A stretch of DNA of 21,352 bases from an uncultured Gemmatimonadota bacterium (GCA_946480845.1 CAMLLJ010000016.1:1-21352); one strand, 5' to 3'; shown: positions 1 through 12,262, counted from the stretch's first letter. Translations and numbers: made by a program. The notes: generated by a model from the sequence alone, not told the origin.

Positions 1-2
1 CG

Positions 3-956
3 GACTATCCCCGGGATCGTCTCCGCGTGGTGGTCACGGTGGATCCGGGCTCGCCGCATCCGCCCCGGGCCTACGAGGAGCGGCTGGGTGCGCGCGCGAC
101 CGTGGTGGCGGGAGACCTTCCTGGCGGCAAGGCCGCCACGCTCAACGCCGGTGTGCGCGCCGCGGCGGGCGCCGACATCATCGTGTTCGCCGATGCCGGC
201 CAGCAGTTCGACTCGCAGGCGATCCGCCGGATGACCGAGGAGCTGCGGGATCCCGCCTTCGGCGGCGTCACCGGCCGCTACTCCCAGGCCCGCGACGACG
301 CGCTGATGGTGGCGTACGCCGACCTCGAGGCGGCGGTGCGTGCCGGGCAGGCGGCGGGCCACAGCGTGGTCTCCACCTCGGGCTCGATCTACGCGATGCG
401 TCCCGAGCTCTGGAAGCCGCTGCCGGCCGGCCTCATCTGCGACGACCTCTTCACCACGCTTTCCATCGTGCGCCAGGGCCGCCGGGTCGGGTTCCGCGCC
501 GATGCGCTGGCATTCGATCCGCGCCGGTTCACCCAGGACCAGCAGTTCGTGCGGCGGGTGCGCACGCTCACCGGGCTGATCCAGTACTGCGCGCTGGAGC
601 CGTCGGCGCTGCTGCCCTGGCGCAACCCGATCTGGCCGCACTTCGTGCTGCACAAGCTGCTCCGCCTGCTCACGCCCGTGCTGCTCGCGATCGGCCTGGC
701 CGCGTTGTTGCTGTTCGTCGCCCTGCGGGCGCCGCAGTTCCTCGCCATCGCGGCTGCGCTGGCGCTGGTGGCGGCGCTTGCGGTGCGCATCGCGATGCCG
801 GCGCGCGCGGGCGCGCTCTGGCGCCAGCTCCGCTGGATGGCCCGCCTCCAGGCGGTGCCCGCGCTCGCGCTCCTCAACGGCCTGCGCGGCCGCTGGGGCG
901 TCTGGACACCCACCGAGTCGGGACGGCGTCCCGATCCACTCGAAAGGACGCCGTGA
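3..956 (+). CDS. Membrane glycosyltransferase family 2, 5'-truncated
   Basis: This is the C-terminal 317 residues of a GT2 (GT-A fold) glycosyltransferase. The reading frame is open to the window edge, and the first visible residues (DYPRDRLRVVVTVDPGS) already belong to the family's second beta-strand region, so the true start is upstream. The nucleotide-binding acidic motif appears as FADAGQ (Asp64 counted from base 3), the variant found in DAxQ-type GT2 enzymes. The acceptor-site acidic pair is CDDLFTT (Asp147/148). A QQFVRRVRTL stretch occupies the Q/RxxRW position, without the Trp. Two hydrophobic segments near base 670-790 are membrane helices, so the enzyme probably polymerises or transfers sugar at the inner membrane. 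It runs directly into the epimerase gene with a 1-nt overlap. Donor and acceptor cannot be read from the sequence. Confidence 0.88.
   Translation, partial: DYPRDRLRVVVTVDPGSPHPPRAYEERLGARATVVAGDLPGGKAATLNAGVRAAAGADIIVFADAGQQFDSQAIRRMTEELRDPAFGGVTGRYSQARDDALMVAYADLEAAVRAGQAAGHSVVSTSGSIYAMRPELWKPLPAGLICDDLFTTLSIVRQGRRVGFRADALAFDPRRFTQDQQFVRRVRTLTGLIQYCALEPSALLPWRNPIWPHFVLHKLLRLLTPVLLAIGLAALLLFVALRAPQFLAIAAALALVAALAVRIAMPARAGALWRQLRWMARLQAVPALALLNGLRGRWGVWTPTESGRRPDPLERTP
942..948 (+). promoter_or_regulatory. Ribosome binding site deciding the epimerase start
   Basis: GAAAGGA lies 7 nt before the ATG at 956. An in-frame GTG at 953 is also possible, but the spacing favours the ATG. Confidence 0.55.
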
Positions 957-2008
957 TGCGGGTGCTTGTGACCGGGGGCAGCGGCTTCATCGGGCGGTAC
1001 TTCTGCGAGCGCCTGCTCCGCGAGGGCCACGAGGTCGTCATCCTCGATCTGGTCGCGCCCTCGTGGCCGCACGAAGGCATGCGCGTGGAGCTGGGCGACG
1101 TCCGCGACGCCTCCGCGGTCCGCAAGGCGCTGGACGGCTGCGACCTGGTGGTGCACCTTGCCGCCGCGCATCACGACTTCGGGATCAGCGAAGCGACCTA
1201 CTTCGGGGTGAACGAGGGTGGCGCGCGGGTGCTCACCGAGGAGATGGACCGGACCGGCGTTCGCCGCGCCTGCTTCTTCTCCAGCGTCGCGGTCTATGGT
1301 GATGCTCCCGAGCCGCGCACCGAGACGACGGCGCCGTCCCCGGCGAACCCGTACGGCGCCTCCAAGCTCGCGGGCGAGGCCGTCTTCCGCCGCTGGACCG
1401 AGCGGGGCGAGGGGCGGCGCGCGCTGGTGATCCGGCCGGCGGTGGTGTTCGGGCCGCGGAACTTCGCCAACGTCTATGCGCTGATGCGCCAGATCCATTC
1501 CGGCCTCTACCTGCCGGTCGGGCGCGGCGTCAACGTGAAGAGCATGGCCTACGTCGAGAACGTGGTGGACGCGGCGCTCCACCTGCTCGCGCGTCCGGGC
1601 CTCCCCGCCTTTGACGCGTACAACTACGTGGACCTTCCGCACCTGACCAGCCGCGCTATCGGGGACGCGATCGCCGACGCGCTGGGCCGGCGCCCGGCGC
1701 CGGTGTCGGTGCCGCTTCCGCTGGCGCTGGCGCTGGCGGCGCCCTTCGACGTCGCCATCCGCCTGACCGGCCGCAACCTGCCCATCTCCTCGGCGCGGGT
1801 CCGCAAGCTCGCCACCATGCAGACGAAGTTCGAGGCGGCCAAGGTGCGCGAGGCCGGCTTCGAGCCCGCGCATACGCTGCGTGACGGGATTCGCCGGATG
1901 GCCGACTGGTTCCTGGCCGAAGGGCGTCACCTGCCGGTGGTGTCGCACCTCCCGCCGGAAACCGTCGGGGCTGCACCGGTCGCGGCAGCCAAGGCCGCGG
2001 GCGCGTGA
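956..2008 (+). CDS. NAD-dependent epimerase/dehydratase (extended SDR)
   Basis: This is a 350-aa extended short-chain dehydrogenase/reductase, the usual size for sugar epimerases, dehydratases and related enzymes. The N-terminal Rossmann signature is TGGSGFIG (Gly7, Gly10, Gly13). The catalytic motif is YGASK (Tyr133, Lys137), preceded by a serine-rich strand (FFSSVAVYG). The C-terminal substrate domain ends in an Ala-rich tail. Enzymes of this family modify the sugar of a nucleotide-sugar with bound NAD; some relatives instead act on sterol-like or carboxylated substrates, and the substrate here is not readable. The start is ATG 956, overlapping the GT2 stop by one base. The 3' end overlaps the next gene by 4 nt (GTGA). 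It probably supplies or alters a nucleotide-sugar precursor for the glycosyltransferases around it. Confidence 0.88.
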   Translation: MRVLVTGGSGFIGRYFCERLLREGHEVVILDLVAPSWPHEGMRVELGDVRDASAVRKALDGCDLVVHLAAAHHDFGISEATYFGVNEGGARVLTEEMDRTGVRRACFFSSVAVYGDAPEPRTETTAPSPANPYGASKLAGEAVFRRWTERGEGRRALVIRPAVVFGPRNFANVYALMRQIHSGLYLPVGRGVNVKSMAYVENVVDAALHLLARPGLPAFDAYNYVDLPHLTSRAIGDAIADALGRRPAPVSVPLPLALALAAPFDVAIRLTGRNLPISSARVRKLATMQTKFEAAKVREAGFEPAHTLRDGIRRMADWFLAEGRHLPVVSHLPPETVGAAPVAAAKAAGA

Positions 2009-3099
2009 CCGCTGCGCCCGGCCCGGTGCGCGTCGGGCTGTTCGCGCCCTCGCTCGACATCGTCGGCGGGCAGTCGATCGCCGCGACGCGGCTCTTCGAG
2101 CGGCTGAAGGCGATACCGGGGCTCCAGGCCGAGTACGTCCCGCTCAACCCGCGCGCGCCCGGCATCCTGCGCCCGCTGCAGCGGATCCGCTACGTGCGCA
2201 CCGTGATCACGTCGCTGGTGTACTGGGTGTCGCTGCTCCGGCGCGTGCCGGGCCTCGACGTCCTCCACGTCTTCTCGCCGTCGTACTGGGCCTTCCTCCT
2301 CGGCCCCGTCCCCGCCATGCTCGCCGGCCGGCTGTTCGGGAAGCGGGTGATCCTCAACTACCACAGCGGCGAGGCGGACGACCACCTGGCGCGCTTCGGC
2401 TGGCATGTGCTTCCGCTGCTCCGGCTGGCGCACCGCGTCGTGGTGCCGTCCGAGTACCTGGTCGAGGTCTTCGCGCGGCACGGCGTCGCGGCCGAGGCGA
2501 TCTACAACTTCGTGGACACCGACGGGATCCCCTACCGCCGCCGCGAGAAGCTCCGCCCCGCCGTGCTGAGCAACCGCAACTTCGAGCCCCACTACAACGT
2601 GGGCGCCGTCCTCGAGGCGTTCCGGCTGGTGCGCGAGCGGCATCCGGACGCGACTCTCGTCGTGGCGGGCGACGGCTCCGAGCGCACCCGGCTGCGCGAG
2701 CAGGCGGCGGCACTCGGCCTGGGCGGCGTCACCTTCACGGGGCCGGTCGCGCCGCACGACATGCCGGCGCTCTACGACGCGGCGGACCTCTACGTGAACG
2801 CGTCGCTCATCGACAACATGCCGCTCTCGATCCTCGAAGCGTATGCGGCGGGCACGCCCGTGGTCACCTCGGATGCCGGGGGGATTCCGGTGATCGCCCA
2901 CGACGGCCGGACGGCGCTGGTCACGAGCGGCGCGGCACCGGCCGCGCTCGCGGCCGCCGTCCTGCGCCTGCTCGAGGAGCCGGCGCTTGCCGCCGACCTG
3001 GTGCGGCAGGGCCGCGAGCTCGTGCTCGGACGATACAGCTGGGCCGCGGTGGGCGGACGCTGGGAACGGCTCTACCGTGAGGAGGCGGCGCGCCGATGA
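2005..3099 (+). CDS. Glycosyltransferase family 4
   Basis: This 364-aa GT-B fold protein has an N-terminal acceptor domain that begins with the GGxS-type loop (DIVGGQSIAATRLFE). The C-terminal GT4 donor domain includes LVVAGDGSERTRL and the loop before LEAYAAGTPVV. The usual E-x7-E pair appears as Asp270 and Glu278, a conservative variant of the first acid. There is no signal peptide or convincing membrane helix, so it is likely a cytoplasmic or membrane-associated retaining transferase adding one sugar to the lipid-linked repeat. The start is GTG 2005 inside the preceding stop (GTGA). Its own stop overlaps the next ATG (ATGA at 3096), so it sits in a translationally coupled chain. The sugar transferred is unknown. 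Confidence 0.9.
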   Translation: MTAAPGPVRVGLFAPSLDIVGGQSIAATRLFERLKAIPGLQAEYVPLNPRAPGILRPLQRIRYVRTVITSLVYWVSLLRRVPGLDVLHVFSPSYWAFLLGPVPAMLAGRLFGKRVILNYHSGEADDHLARFGWHVLPLLRLAHRVVVPSEYLVEVFARHGVAAEAIYNFVDTDGIPYRRREKLRPAVLSNRNFEPHYNVGAVLEAFRLVRERHPDATLVVAGDGSERTRLREQAAALGLGGVTFTGPVAPHDMPALYDAADLYVNASLIDNMPLSILEAYAAGTPVVTSDAGGIPVIAHDGRTALVTSGAAPAALAAAVLRLLEEPALAADLVRQGRELVLGRYSWAAVGGRWERLYREEAARR

Positions 3100-5231
3100 T
3101 CGGGAAGCTGCGCGGCAGGAGTCGTGAGGAGCTGCTGTATCGGGGCGCGGCGCTGGCGGCGACGCTGCTGGAACGCGCCGGATGGAACCCCGACGGCCGC
3201 GAGCCGGACGCCGCACGGCTCGGCAAGCTGCTGCCGTCAGTCGGCCCGGACAAGCTGCTCGAGGCGTTTCGCGCCACGCCCGCTCCCCTGCTACCCGGGC
3301 TGGTGGATCCTGCGGCCACCGCCGCCTACGTGCGGCGGAAATGGCCCGGCGAGTCGGCCGCGCTCGTGGATCGCGCCGATGCGATCGTCCGCGGCCGCTT
3401 CGACCTGCTCGGCTACACCGGCCTCGATTTCGGCGATCCGATCGACTGGCAGCTCGACCCGCTCCTCAAGCGGCGCGCGCCGCTGGTGCACTGGTCGCGG
3501 CTCCGCTACCTCGATCCCGCGCAGGTGGGCGATCACAAGCTGGTGTGGGAGCTCAATCGCCACCAGCATTTCGTCACGCTGGGACAGGCCTGGGCCCTCA
3601 CCGGCGACGAGCGCTACGCCGAGTGCCTCTTCGCGCGCATGGACGCGTGGATGGACGCGAACCCGCCCAAGCGGGGGATGAACTGGGCCAGCGCGCTCGA
3701 AGTCGGCTTCCGGGCCATCAGCTGGCTCGTGGCGCTGCGCCTGGCCCGCGGTTCGGCCGCCCTCACGGCGCCGCGCTTCGCCCGCGCCCTCGGCATGCTG
3801 CACGTCCATGCCCGGCACCTCGAGGTCCACCTGTCCACCTGGTTCAGTCCCAACACCCACCTGACGGGTGAGGCACTCGCCCTGGTGTACCTCGGGGCCG
3901 GCCTTCCCGAGCTGAGGGCGGCCCAGCGCTGGCTCACCGCGGGCCGCGAGATCCTGGCCCGCGAGATTGGCCGGCAGCTCCATCCCGACGGCGTCTATTT
4001 CGAGCAATCGAGCTATTACCACCGCTACACAGTGGATTTCTACCTGCACCTGGCGCTGGTGCTCGAGGCCCGCGGCGAGGCGCTTGCGGACGAAATCCGC
4101 GGGCCACTCGAGCGTGCGCTCGACTACCTTGTAGCACTGGTGCGCCCGGACGGGAGCTCGCCCCTGGTCGGGGATGAGGACGGGGGCCGGCTGATGATGC
4201 TCAACTCTCGTCCTGTCAACGACTTCCGGGACACGGTCGGGCTCGGTGGGGCACTCCTTGGCGGGCCCGAATATTGCTTTGCCGCGGGGCCTCTGCCGGT
4301 CGAGGCGGGATGGCTGCTGGGTCCCGCTGCCGGCGACCGCTACCGCGCCGCCGGGACGAGCGAGCCGCCCGCCTCGGTGCTCTTCCGGGACGGTGGCCAC
4401 GCGGTGATGCGGAGTGCCTGGCGGCCCGACGCCGACTGGCTGCTCTTCGACTGCGGCCCCCAGGGCGCGTTCGGGCATTCGCACGCCGATGCGCTCGCCA
4501 TCGAGCTCGCGGTCGAGGGGCGGCCGGTGCTGGTGGATGCCGGAACGTTCACGTACGTGGCCGAGCCGGAATGGCGCGAACGGTTTCGCGGCGGCGCGAA
4601 GCACAACAGCGTGACCCTCGCGGGCGAGTCATCGGCGCTTTCGGCCGGCCCGTTCCGGTGGGAGGCCGGTGCCGATGCGAAGCTCACCGCGTGGATCTCC
4701 ACGCCGGAGCTCGACTACGCCGCCGCGCTGCATCACGGCTTCTGGCGTTTCTCCCCGCCGGCCACGCACCGGCGCGAGGTGCTGTTCCTCAAGGCCTGGT
4801 CCTGCTGGATCGTGCGCGACCGGATCGACTCGCCGATGCGCCGCCCGTTCAGCGCGCATTTCCACGCGGCGCCCGGGATCGCCATCCAGGCAGTGGGAGA
4901 GTTCGCCCGGTTCACCGGCGCGGGGCAGGGCGACCTGATGCTCTCCGCCTGGGCCCCGCATCTCGCGCTCTCGGTGCGCGAGAGCTGGCACTCGCCGGTC
5001 TACGGCGTGCGGGTGCCCGCCTCGGCGCTCGACATCGCGGTGACCGGCGGCAACGAGCTGGTGACGGTGCTCGCCGCGAGCGGCGCCACAGGCATTCCCT
5101 TCGTGCTCAACGAGCGCCGCGACGAAGGCCACCGGGTCCGGGTGGGGCGGGGAAACGGCGGGGTCGAGATCACGATCGCGGGCAATGAGTGGCGGGTGGA
5201 CGGAGTGGTCCTCACCGCCGGAGGAGCATAG
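3096..5231 (+). CDS. Heparinase II/III family protein (polysaccharide-lyase fold)
   Basis: This 711-aa protein has the two-part architecture of heparinase II/III-like proteins. An alpha/alpha-toroid occupies roughly residues 90-400, with WELNRHQHFVTLGQAW, NTHLTGEA (His255) and YYHRY (Tyr307-311). An anti-parallel beta-sandwich follows, with GAFGHSHADAL (His461/His463) and VDAGTFTY. In alginate, heparin and oligouronide lyases of this fold, an Asn/His/Tyr set at these places abstracts the C5 proton of a uronic acid, so catalytic residues appear to be present. The N-terminus (MIGKLRGRSREELLY) has no signal peptide, whereas classical lyases are exported. Family members lie inside many exopolysaccharide operons, where their role is unproven. 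It could be a lyase, a uronate-modifying enzyme or a quality-control activity. It overlaps its upstream neighbour by 4 nt. Confidence 0.88.
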   Translation: MIGKLRGRSREELLYRGAALAATLLERAGWNPDGREPDAARLGKLLPSVGPDKLLEAFRATPAPLLPGLVDPAATAAYVRRKWPGESAALVDRADAIVRGRFDLLGYTGLDFGDPIDWQLDPLLKRRAPLVHWSRLRYLDPAQVGDHKLVWELNRHQHFVTLGQAWALTGDERYAECLFARMDAWMDANPPKRGMNWASALEVGFRAISWLVALRLARGSAALTAPRFARALGMLHVHARHLEVHLSTWFSPNTHLTGEALALVYLGAGLPELRAAQRWLTAGREILAREIGRQLHPDGVYFEQSSYYHRYTVDFYLHLALVLEARGEALADEIRGPLERALDYLVALVRPDGSSPLVGDEDGGRLMMLNSRPVNDFRDTVGLGGALLGGPEYCFAAGPLPVEAGWLLGPAAGDRYRAAGTSEPPASVLFRDGGHAVMRSAWRPDADWLLFDCGPQGAFGHSHADALAIELAVEGRPVLVDAGTFTYVAEPEWRERFRGGAKHNSVTLAGESSALSAGPFRWEAGADAKLTAWISTPELDYAAALHHGFWRFSPPATHRREVLFLKAWSCWIVRDRIDSPMRRPFSAHFHAAPGIAIQAVGEFARFTGAGQGDLMLSAWAPHLALSVRESWHSPVYGVRVPASALDIAVTGGNELVTVLAASGATGIPFVLNERRDEGHRVRVGRGNGGVEITIAGNEWRVDGVVLTAGGA

Positions 5232-5240
5232 AGCCGTACG

Positions 5241-7193
<1,953 letters not shown>

Positions 7194-7194
7194 C

Positions 7195-8406
7195 ATGCAC
7201 CTGCTCTGGCTCAAGACCGAGCTGCTCCACCCGGTGGACAAGGGCGGGCGCATCCGTACCTACAACATGCTGCGGGCGCTCAAGCGGAAGCACCGGGTCA
7301 CCTACCTCACGCTCGACAACGGCGCCGCGGCGCCCGATGCGGCCGAGCGCGCGGCCGAGTACTGTCACGACCTGATCCGCGTGCCGTTCACCGAGGCGCC
7401 GAGGCGCTCGCCCCGCTTCTGGCTCGAGCTGGCCGGCAACCTGCTTTCGCCGCTGCCGTACGCCGTGGCCAAGTATCGGTCGGGCGCCATGCGGGCGGAG
7501 ATCGAGCGCGCGGTGCGGGAGCGCGACGTGGACCTCGTGGTCTGCGACTTTCTCTTCCCCAGCCAGAACGTCCCCGACGGGCTCCCCTGCCGCACCGTGC
7601 TGTTCCAGCACAACGTCGAGGCGATGATCTGGAAGCGGCATGCGCAGGTGAGGGAAGGGAAGCTCTCGCACGGCTACTTCAGGTCCCAGTGGCGGCGCAT
7701 GGCGCGGTTCGAGCGCGCGGAATGCCGGCGCTTCGACCAGGTAGTGGCCGTGTCCCGCGACGATGCCGAGGTGCTGGAACGGGAGTATGGGCTCGCCAGC
7801 GTCGCTGACGTGCCGACCGGCGTGGACACCGACTACTTCCGTCCCTCCGGCCGGGAGGCGCAGGAGCCCTTCGACCTGGTCTTCACCGGCTCGATGGACT
7901 GGATGCCCAATGAAGACGGGATCCTCTGGTTCGTGGATGAGATCCTGCCGCGCATCCACCGCCGGCGCCCCGAGGCCACGCTGACCGTGGTGGGCCGCAA
8001 CCCGCCGCCGCGCATCTCGGCGCTGGCCGGGCGCGACGCGCGGCTCCGAGTCACCGGCACCGTGCCGGACGTGCGGCCGTACCTCGAGCGGGCCTCGGTC
8101 TTCGTCGTGCCGCTCCGCGTCGGTGGCGGCACGCGGCTCAAGGTGTACGAGGCGCTGGCGATGGAGCGCGCGCTGGTCTCGACCACCATCGGCGCGGAGG
8201 GCCTGCCGGTGACGGACGGCCGCCACCTCCTGCTCGCCGACGAGCCGGCAGCCTTCGCCGACGCGGTGGTCGGCCTCCTCGACGATCCGGCGCGCAGCCG
8301 GCAGCTCGGCGCCGATGCCGCGGCCTTCGTGCGCGAGCATTTCGCGTGGGACCGTGTGGCGAACGACTTCGCGGCGTCGGTCGGCGCGGCGGAGACGGTG
8401 GCATGA
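7195..8406 (+). CDS. Glycosyltransferase family 4 (second)
   Basis: This 403-aa GT-B glycosyltransferase starts at ATG 7195, one base after the AsnB stop. An in-frame upstream ATG at 7153 lies inside asnB and would add an unrelated Arg/Ser-rich extension, so it was rejected. The N-terminus (LHPVDKGGRIRTYNMLRAL) has the glycine-rich acceptor loop of sugar transferases from exopolysaccharide loci. The C-terminal donor domain shows FTGSMDW, VPTGVDTDYF and GGGTRLKVYEALA, the usual GT4 signature for this subgroup. It is likely cytoplasmic and adds one residue of the repeat unit. Its stop overlaps the following ATG (ATGA, 8403-8406). The donor sugar is unknown. Confidence 0.9.
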   Translation: MHLLWLKTELLHPVDKGGRIRTYNMLRALKRKHRVTYLTLDNGAAAPDAAERAAEYCHDLIRVPFTEAPRRSPRFWLELAGNLLSPLPYAVAKYRSGAMRAEIERAVRERDVDLVVCDFLFPSQNVPDGLPCRTVLFQHNVEAMIWKRHAQVREGKLSHGYFRSQWRRMARFERAECRRFDQVVAVSRDDAEVLEREYGLASVADVPTGVDTDYFRPSGREAQEPFDLVFTGSMDWMPNEDGILWFVDEILPRIHRRRPEATLTVVGRNPPPRISALAGRDARLRVTGTVPDVRPYLERASVFVVPLRVGGGTRLKVYEALAMERALVSTTIGAEGLPVTDGRHLLLADEPAAFADAVVGLLDDPARSRQLGADAAAFVREHFAWDRVANDFAASVGAAETVA

Positions 8407-9221
8407 GCGCCGAGCCGCGCATTGCGACCGTCCTGATCTGCCACGCCGAGGAGCCGCTGCATACCGACGGCATCGCGCGCTGGCTCGCGGCCACGACCGA
8501 CCTGCGCGGCATCGTCCGCATCCGCGAGCCGGGCCGCATGTTCTGGCGGCGCGTGCGGCGCGAGTGGCAGCGGAGCGGCACGCTGGGCCTGCTCGACGTG
8601 CTGGCCTTCCGGATCTGGTACCGGGTGGCGCTCGCGGCGCGGGACCGGGAGTGGCACGCGCGGGCGCTCGCGGCGCTGCGCGAGCGCTGGCCGGCGGTGC
8701 CTGCGAACGTGCCCGCCATCGACGTGGCCACGCCGAACGCACCCGAGAGCGAGGCCTTCATTTGCCGGGCGGCGCCCGATGCCGCGCTTGCGCTCTGCAA
8801 GCACATCCTGGCGCCCCGCATCTTCGAGCTGCCGCCCGCCGGGACCTTCGTCTGCCACCCGGGCGTCGCGCCCGAGTACCGCAATGCCCACGGCTGCTTC
8901 TGGGCGATGGCCAGCGGCGATTTCGAGCGCGTCGGCATGACCATGCTGCGGGTGGACCGCGGCGTGGATACCGGCCCGGTCTTCGGGTACTTCACCTACC
9001 CGTTCGACCCGCGCGACCAGTCGCACGTCGAGATCCAGCATCGGGTGCTGCTCGACAACCTGGACGGGGTGGGGGCGCTCCTCGGCCGGATCGTCCGGGG
9101 CGAGGCCGAGCCGGTCAGCGTCGCGGGCCGTGCCTCAGGCACCTGGGGCCAGCCCCGGCTGTCGAGCTACCTGCGCCTGCGCCGGCGCCTCGCACGCTCG
9201 CATGCGCTGTCACACGCTTGA
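8403..9221 (+). CDS. Formyltransferase-fold protein with altered active site
   Basis: This 272-aa protein has a C-terminal half that matches the methionyl-tRNA/sugar N-formyltransferase fold: CHPGVAPEYRNAHG, then a WAMASGDF stretch and VDRGVDTGPV. In this family the catalytic triad is Asn-x-His plus Asp. His152 and Asp189 are present with the expected spacing (37 residues), but the Asn position is Val150. It may therefore be catalytically altered, or use a different acyl donor or reaction. It is too short for, and lacks the C-terminal domain of, a housekeeping Fmt. In this operon a role in acylating an amino sugar is plausible but unproven. The start ATG 8403 overlaps the previous stop (ATGA); an earlier in-frame start within the preceding gene was rejected. 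Confidence 0.72.
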   Translation: MSAEPRIATVLICHAEEPLHTDGIARWLAATTDLRGIVRIREPGRMFWRRVRREWQRSGTLGLLDVLAFRIWYRVALAARDREWHARALAALRERWPAVPANVPAIDVATPNAPESEAFICRAAPDAALALCKHILAPRIFELPPAGTFVCHPGVAPEYRNAHGCFWAMASGDFERVGMTMLRVDRGVDTGPVFGYFTYPFDPRDQSHVEIQHRVLLDNLDGVGALLGRIVRGEAEPVSVAGRASGTWGQPRLSSYLRLRRRLARSHALSHA

Positions 9222-9984
9222 GTATCACGACATCGTCGCGGGGGACGACTTCGAGGCCAGCGGCTTCGGGGGCGCCGCCGCGGCGAGCTACAAGCTCGGC
9301 CGGGCGAGCTTCACGGCGCACCTGGGCGCGATCGCGGCAGCCGGTGCGCGGATCGCGCGGGTGGACGACCTGCCGGCCGGTGCGGCCCCGGTCCTGCTCA
9401 CGTTCGACGACGGCGGGTCCGGCGCGCTGAGCGCTGCGGCGCCCGCGCTCGAGCCGTACCGCTGGCCGGGGCACTTCTTCGTGACCACGGGCCGCATCGG
9501 CAGTGCCGGGTTCCTCGACGCCGCCGGCATCCGGGCGCTCGACGCGGCAGGCCACGTGATCGGAAGCCACTCGGAGAGCCACCCGATCCGCTTCGCCGCG
9601 CTCACCCGGGCGGAGATGCTGCGCGAATGGACGGCCAGCCGCGCGGCGCTCGAGGGGATCCTCGGGCGCGCGGTGACGGTGGCCTCGGTACCGGGCGGGT
9701 ATTTCTCCCCCGCAGTGGCCGAGACGGCGGCGGAGGCCGGCATCCGCCTCCTGTTCACGTCGGAGCCCGTCTCGCGGGTGGCCGAGATGGCCGGGTGCCG
9801 CGTGTTCGGCCGCTACACGCTGCGCCGCGCGAGCACCGCGGCCGAGGCGGCGGCGCTCGCGGCGGGCCGGCCCGCGGCGCGGGCCAGGCAATGGGTGGGC
9901 TGGAACTCGAAGAAGGTGGTGAAGCGGCTCGGCGGGCGTGCCTATCTCGCCCTCCGCGAGCGCATTTTCGAGCGCGGTGCCTGA
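9202..9984 (+). CDS. Polysaccharide deacetylase (NodB homology domain)
   Basis: This 260-aa carbohydrate esterase family 4-type protein starts after EYHDIV, a strand often seen near the start of these enzymes. The metal-binding motifs are intact: TFDDG (Asp69/Asp70) and HSESH (His123/His127), followed by a VPGGYFSP loop. Such enzymes remove N- or O-acetyl groups from sugar polymers or precursors. No signal peptide is visible, so it probably acts on a cytoplasmic precursor or lipid-linked glycan. ATG 9202 was chosen because the conserved domain begins immediately after it. It overlaps the formyltransferase-like gene by 20 nt and no good Shine-Dalgarno is seen, so coupling is likely. Deacetylation next to a formyltransferase-fold protein suggests exchange of an N-acyl group (inference). 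Confidence 0.82.
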   Translation: MRCHTLEYHDIVAGDDFEASGFGGAAAASYKLGRASFTAHLGAIAAAGARIARVDDLPAGAAPVLLTFDDGGSGALSAAAPALEPYRWPGHFFVTTGRIGSAGFLDAAGIRALDAAGHVIGSHSESHPIRFAALTRAEMLREWTASRAALEGILGRAVTVASVPGGYFSPAVAETAAEAGIRLLFTSEPVSRVAEMAGCRVFGRYTLRRASTAAEAAALAAGRPAARARQWVGWNSKKVVKRLGGRAYLALRERIFERGA

Positions 9985-10023
9985 CGCGCTCCGGACGACT
10001 TTTCACGGGATGGTGAGCGGTTC

Positions 10024-11342
<1,319 letters not shown>

Positions 11343-11346
<4 letters not shown>

Positions 11347-12203
11347 CGGTGACGAAGCCGGCGGCCGGGTCCGGGCCCGGAGGTCACGCGGAGGAGGTGG
11401 CCCGCGGCGAGCGGTTCCAGTTCGGTGAGAACTGGGCCCGCTTCCTCGGCGTGCTCGACGACCAGAAGATCGCGCAGGCCCGGCGCTCGCTGGCCCGGAT
11501 GCTCGGCACCGACGACCTCACCGGCCGGACCTTCGTGGACGTGGGCTCGGGAAGCGGGCTGTCCAGCCTGGTGGCGCGGCAGATGGGTGCTCGCGTCACC
11601 TCGTTCGACTACGACCCGGCGTCGGTGGCGTGCACGGCGGAGCTGCGCCGGCGCTACTTCCCCGACGATCCCGACTGGCAGGTGGGCCCGGGCTCGGCCC
11701 TCGACGCCGGCTTCCTCGCGGGGCTCGGCACCTTCGACATCGTGTACTCCTGGGGCGTGCTCCACCACACCGGGCAGATGTGGACGGCACTCGACCAGGT
11801 CCGCCGGCTCGTCGCGCCGGGCGGGCTGCTGTTCATCGCCATCTACAACGACCAGGGCGCCTGGTCCGGCCGCTGGGCCAGGATCAAGCGCACCTACTGC
11901 TCGGGGCCGGTGGGGAAGGCGCTCGTCTCCTGCGCCTTCATTCCCTGGTGGGTGCTCCGCGGGCTGGCCGCCGACCTGGTCTGGCGGAGGAACCCGCTCC
12001 GCCGCTACCGCGAGTACGGCACGGACCGGGGCATGTCGGTCTGGCACGACTGGCACGACTGGCTGGGCGGCTACCCGTTCGAGTACGCGAAGCCCGAGGC
12101 GATCCTCGACTTCTACCGCGAGCGCGGCTTCGACCTGGAGCGGATGACCACCGCGGGCGGATCGGTCGGCTGCAACGAGTTCATCTTCCGGGCGCGCCCG
12201 TGA
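11343..12203 (+). CDS. Class I SAM-dependent methyltransferase
   Basis: This 286-aa methyltransferase has motif I VDVGSGSG (Val65-Gly72), an acidic SAM-ribose residue in FDYDP, and motif IV-like FDIVYSWGVLHHTG. The C-terminus (GGSVGCNEFIF) resembles methyltransferases from surface-glycan clusters. It probably O-methylates a sugar of the cluster's product, although small-molecule targets cannot be excluded. The start is GTG 11343, overlapping the algD stop as GTGA. The N-terminal ~20 residues are low-complexity Gly/Ala. No signal peptide is seen. Confidence 0.85.
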
Positions 12204-12256
12204 CGACCGCCACTGCGCCGGCCCCCGCCGTCAGCGTCCCCGCGGCCACGGGATAG
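12200..12256 (+). other. 18-codon mini-ORF, probable detached N-terminus of the acyltransferase
   Basis: A GTG overlapping the methyltransferase stop (GTGA, the same junction style as four other genes here) opens an 18-residue Ala/Pro/Thr-rich peptide, ending at TAG 12254-12256. It is in the same frame as the acyltransferase that follows, and without the TAG the two would be continuous. It may be a coupling leader, or the original N-terminal extension cut off by a nonsense change. Confidence 0.45.
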
Positions 12257-12262
12257 GCGCGC

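Noticed and set aside
389..1948. Long open frame on the - strand across the GT2 and epimerase genes
   Set aside because: It is rich in Arg/His/Gly and lacks any family motif. Long antisense frames are expected in GC-rich DNA, and the + strand proteins have intact motifs.
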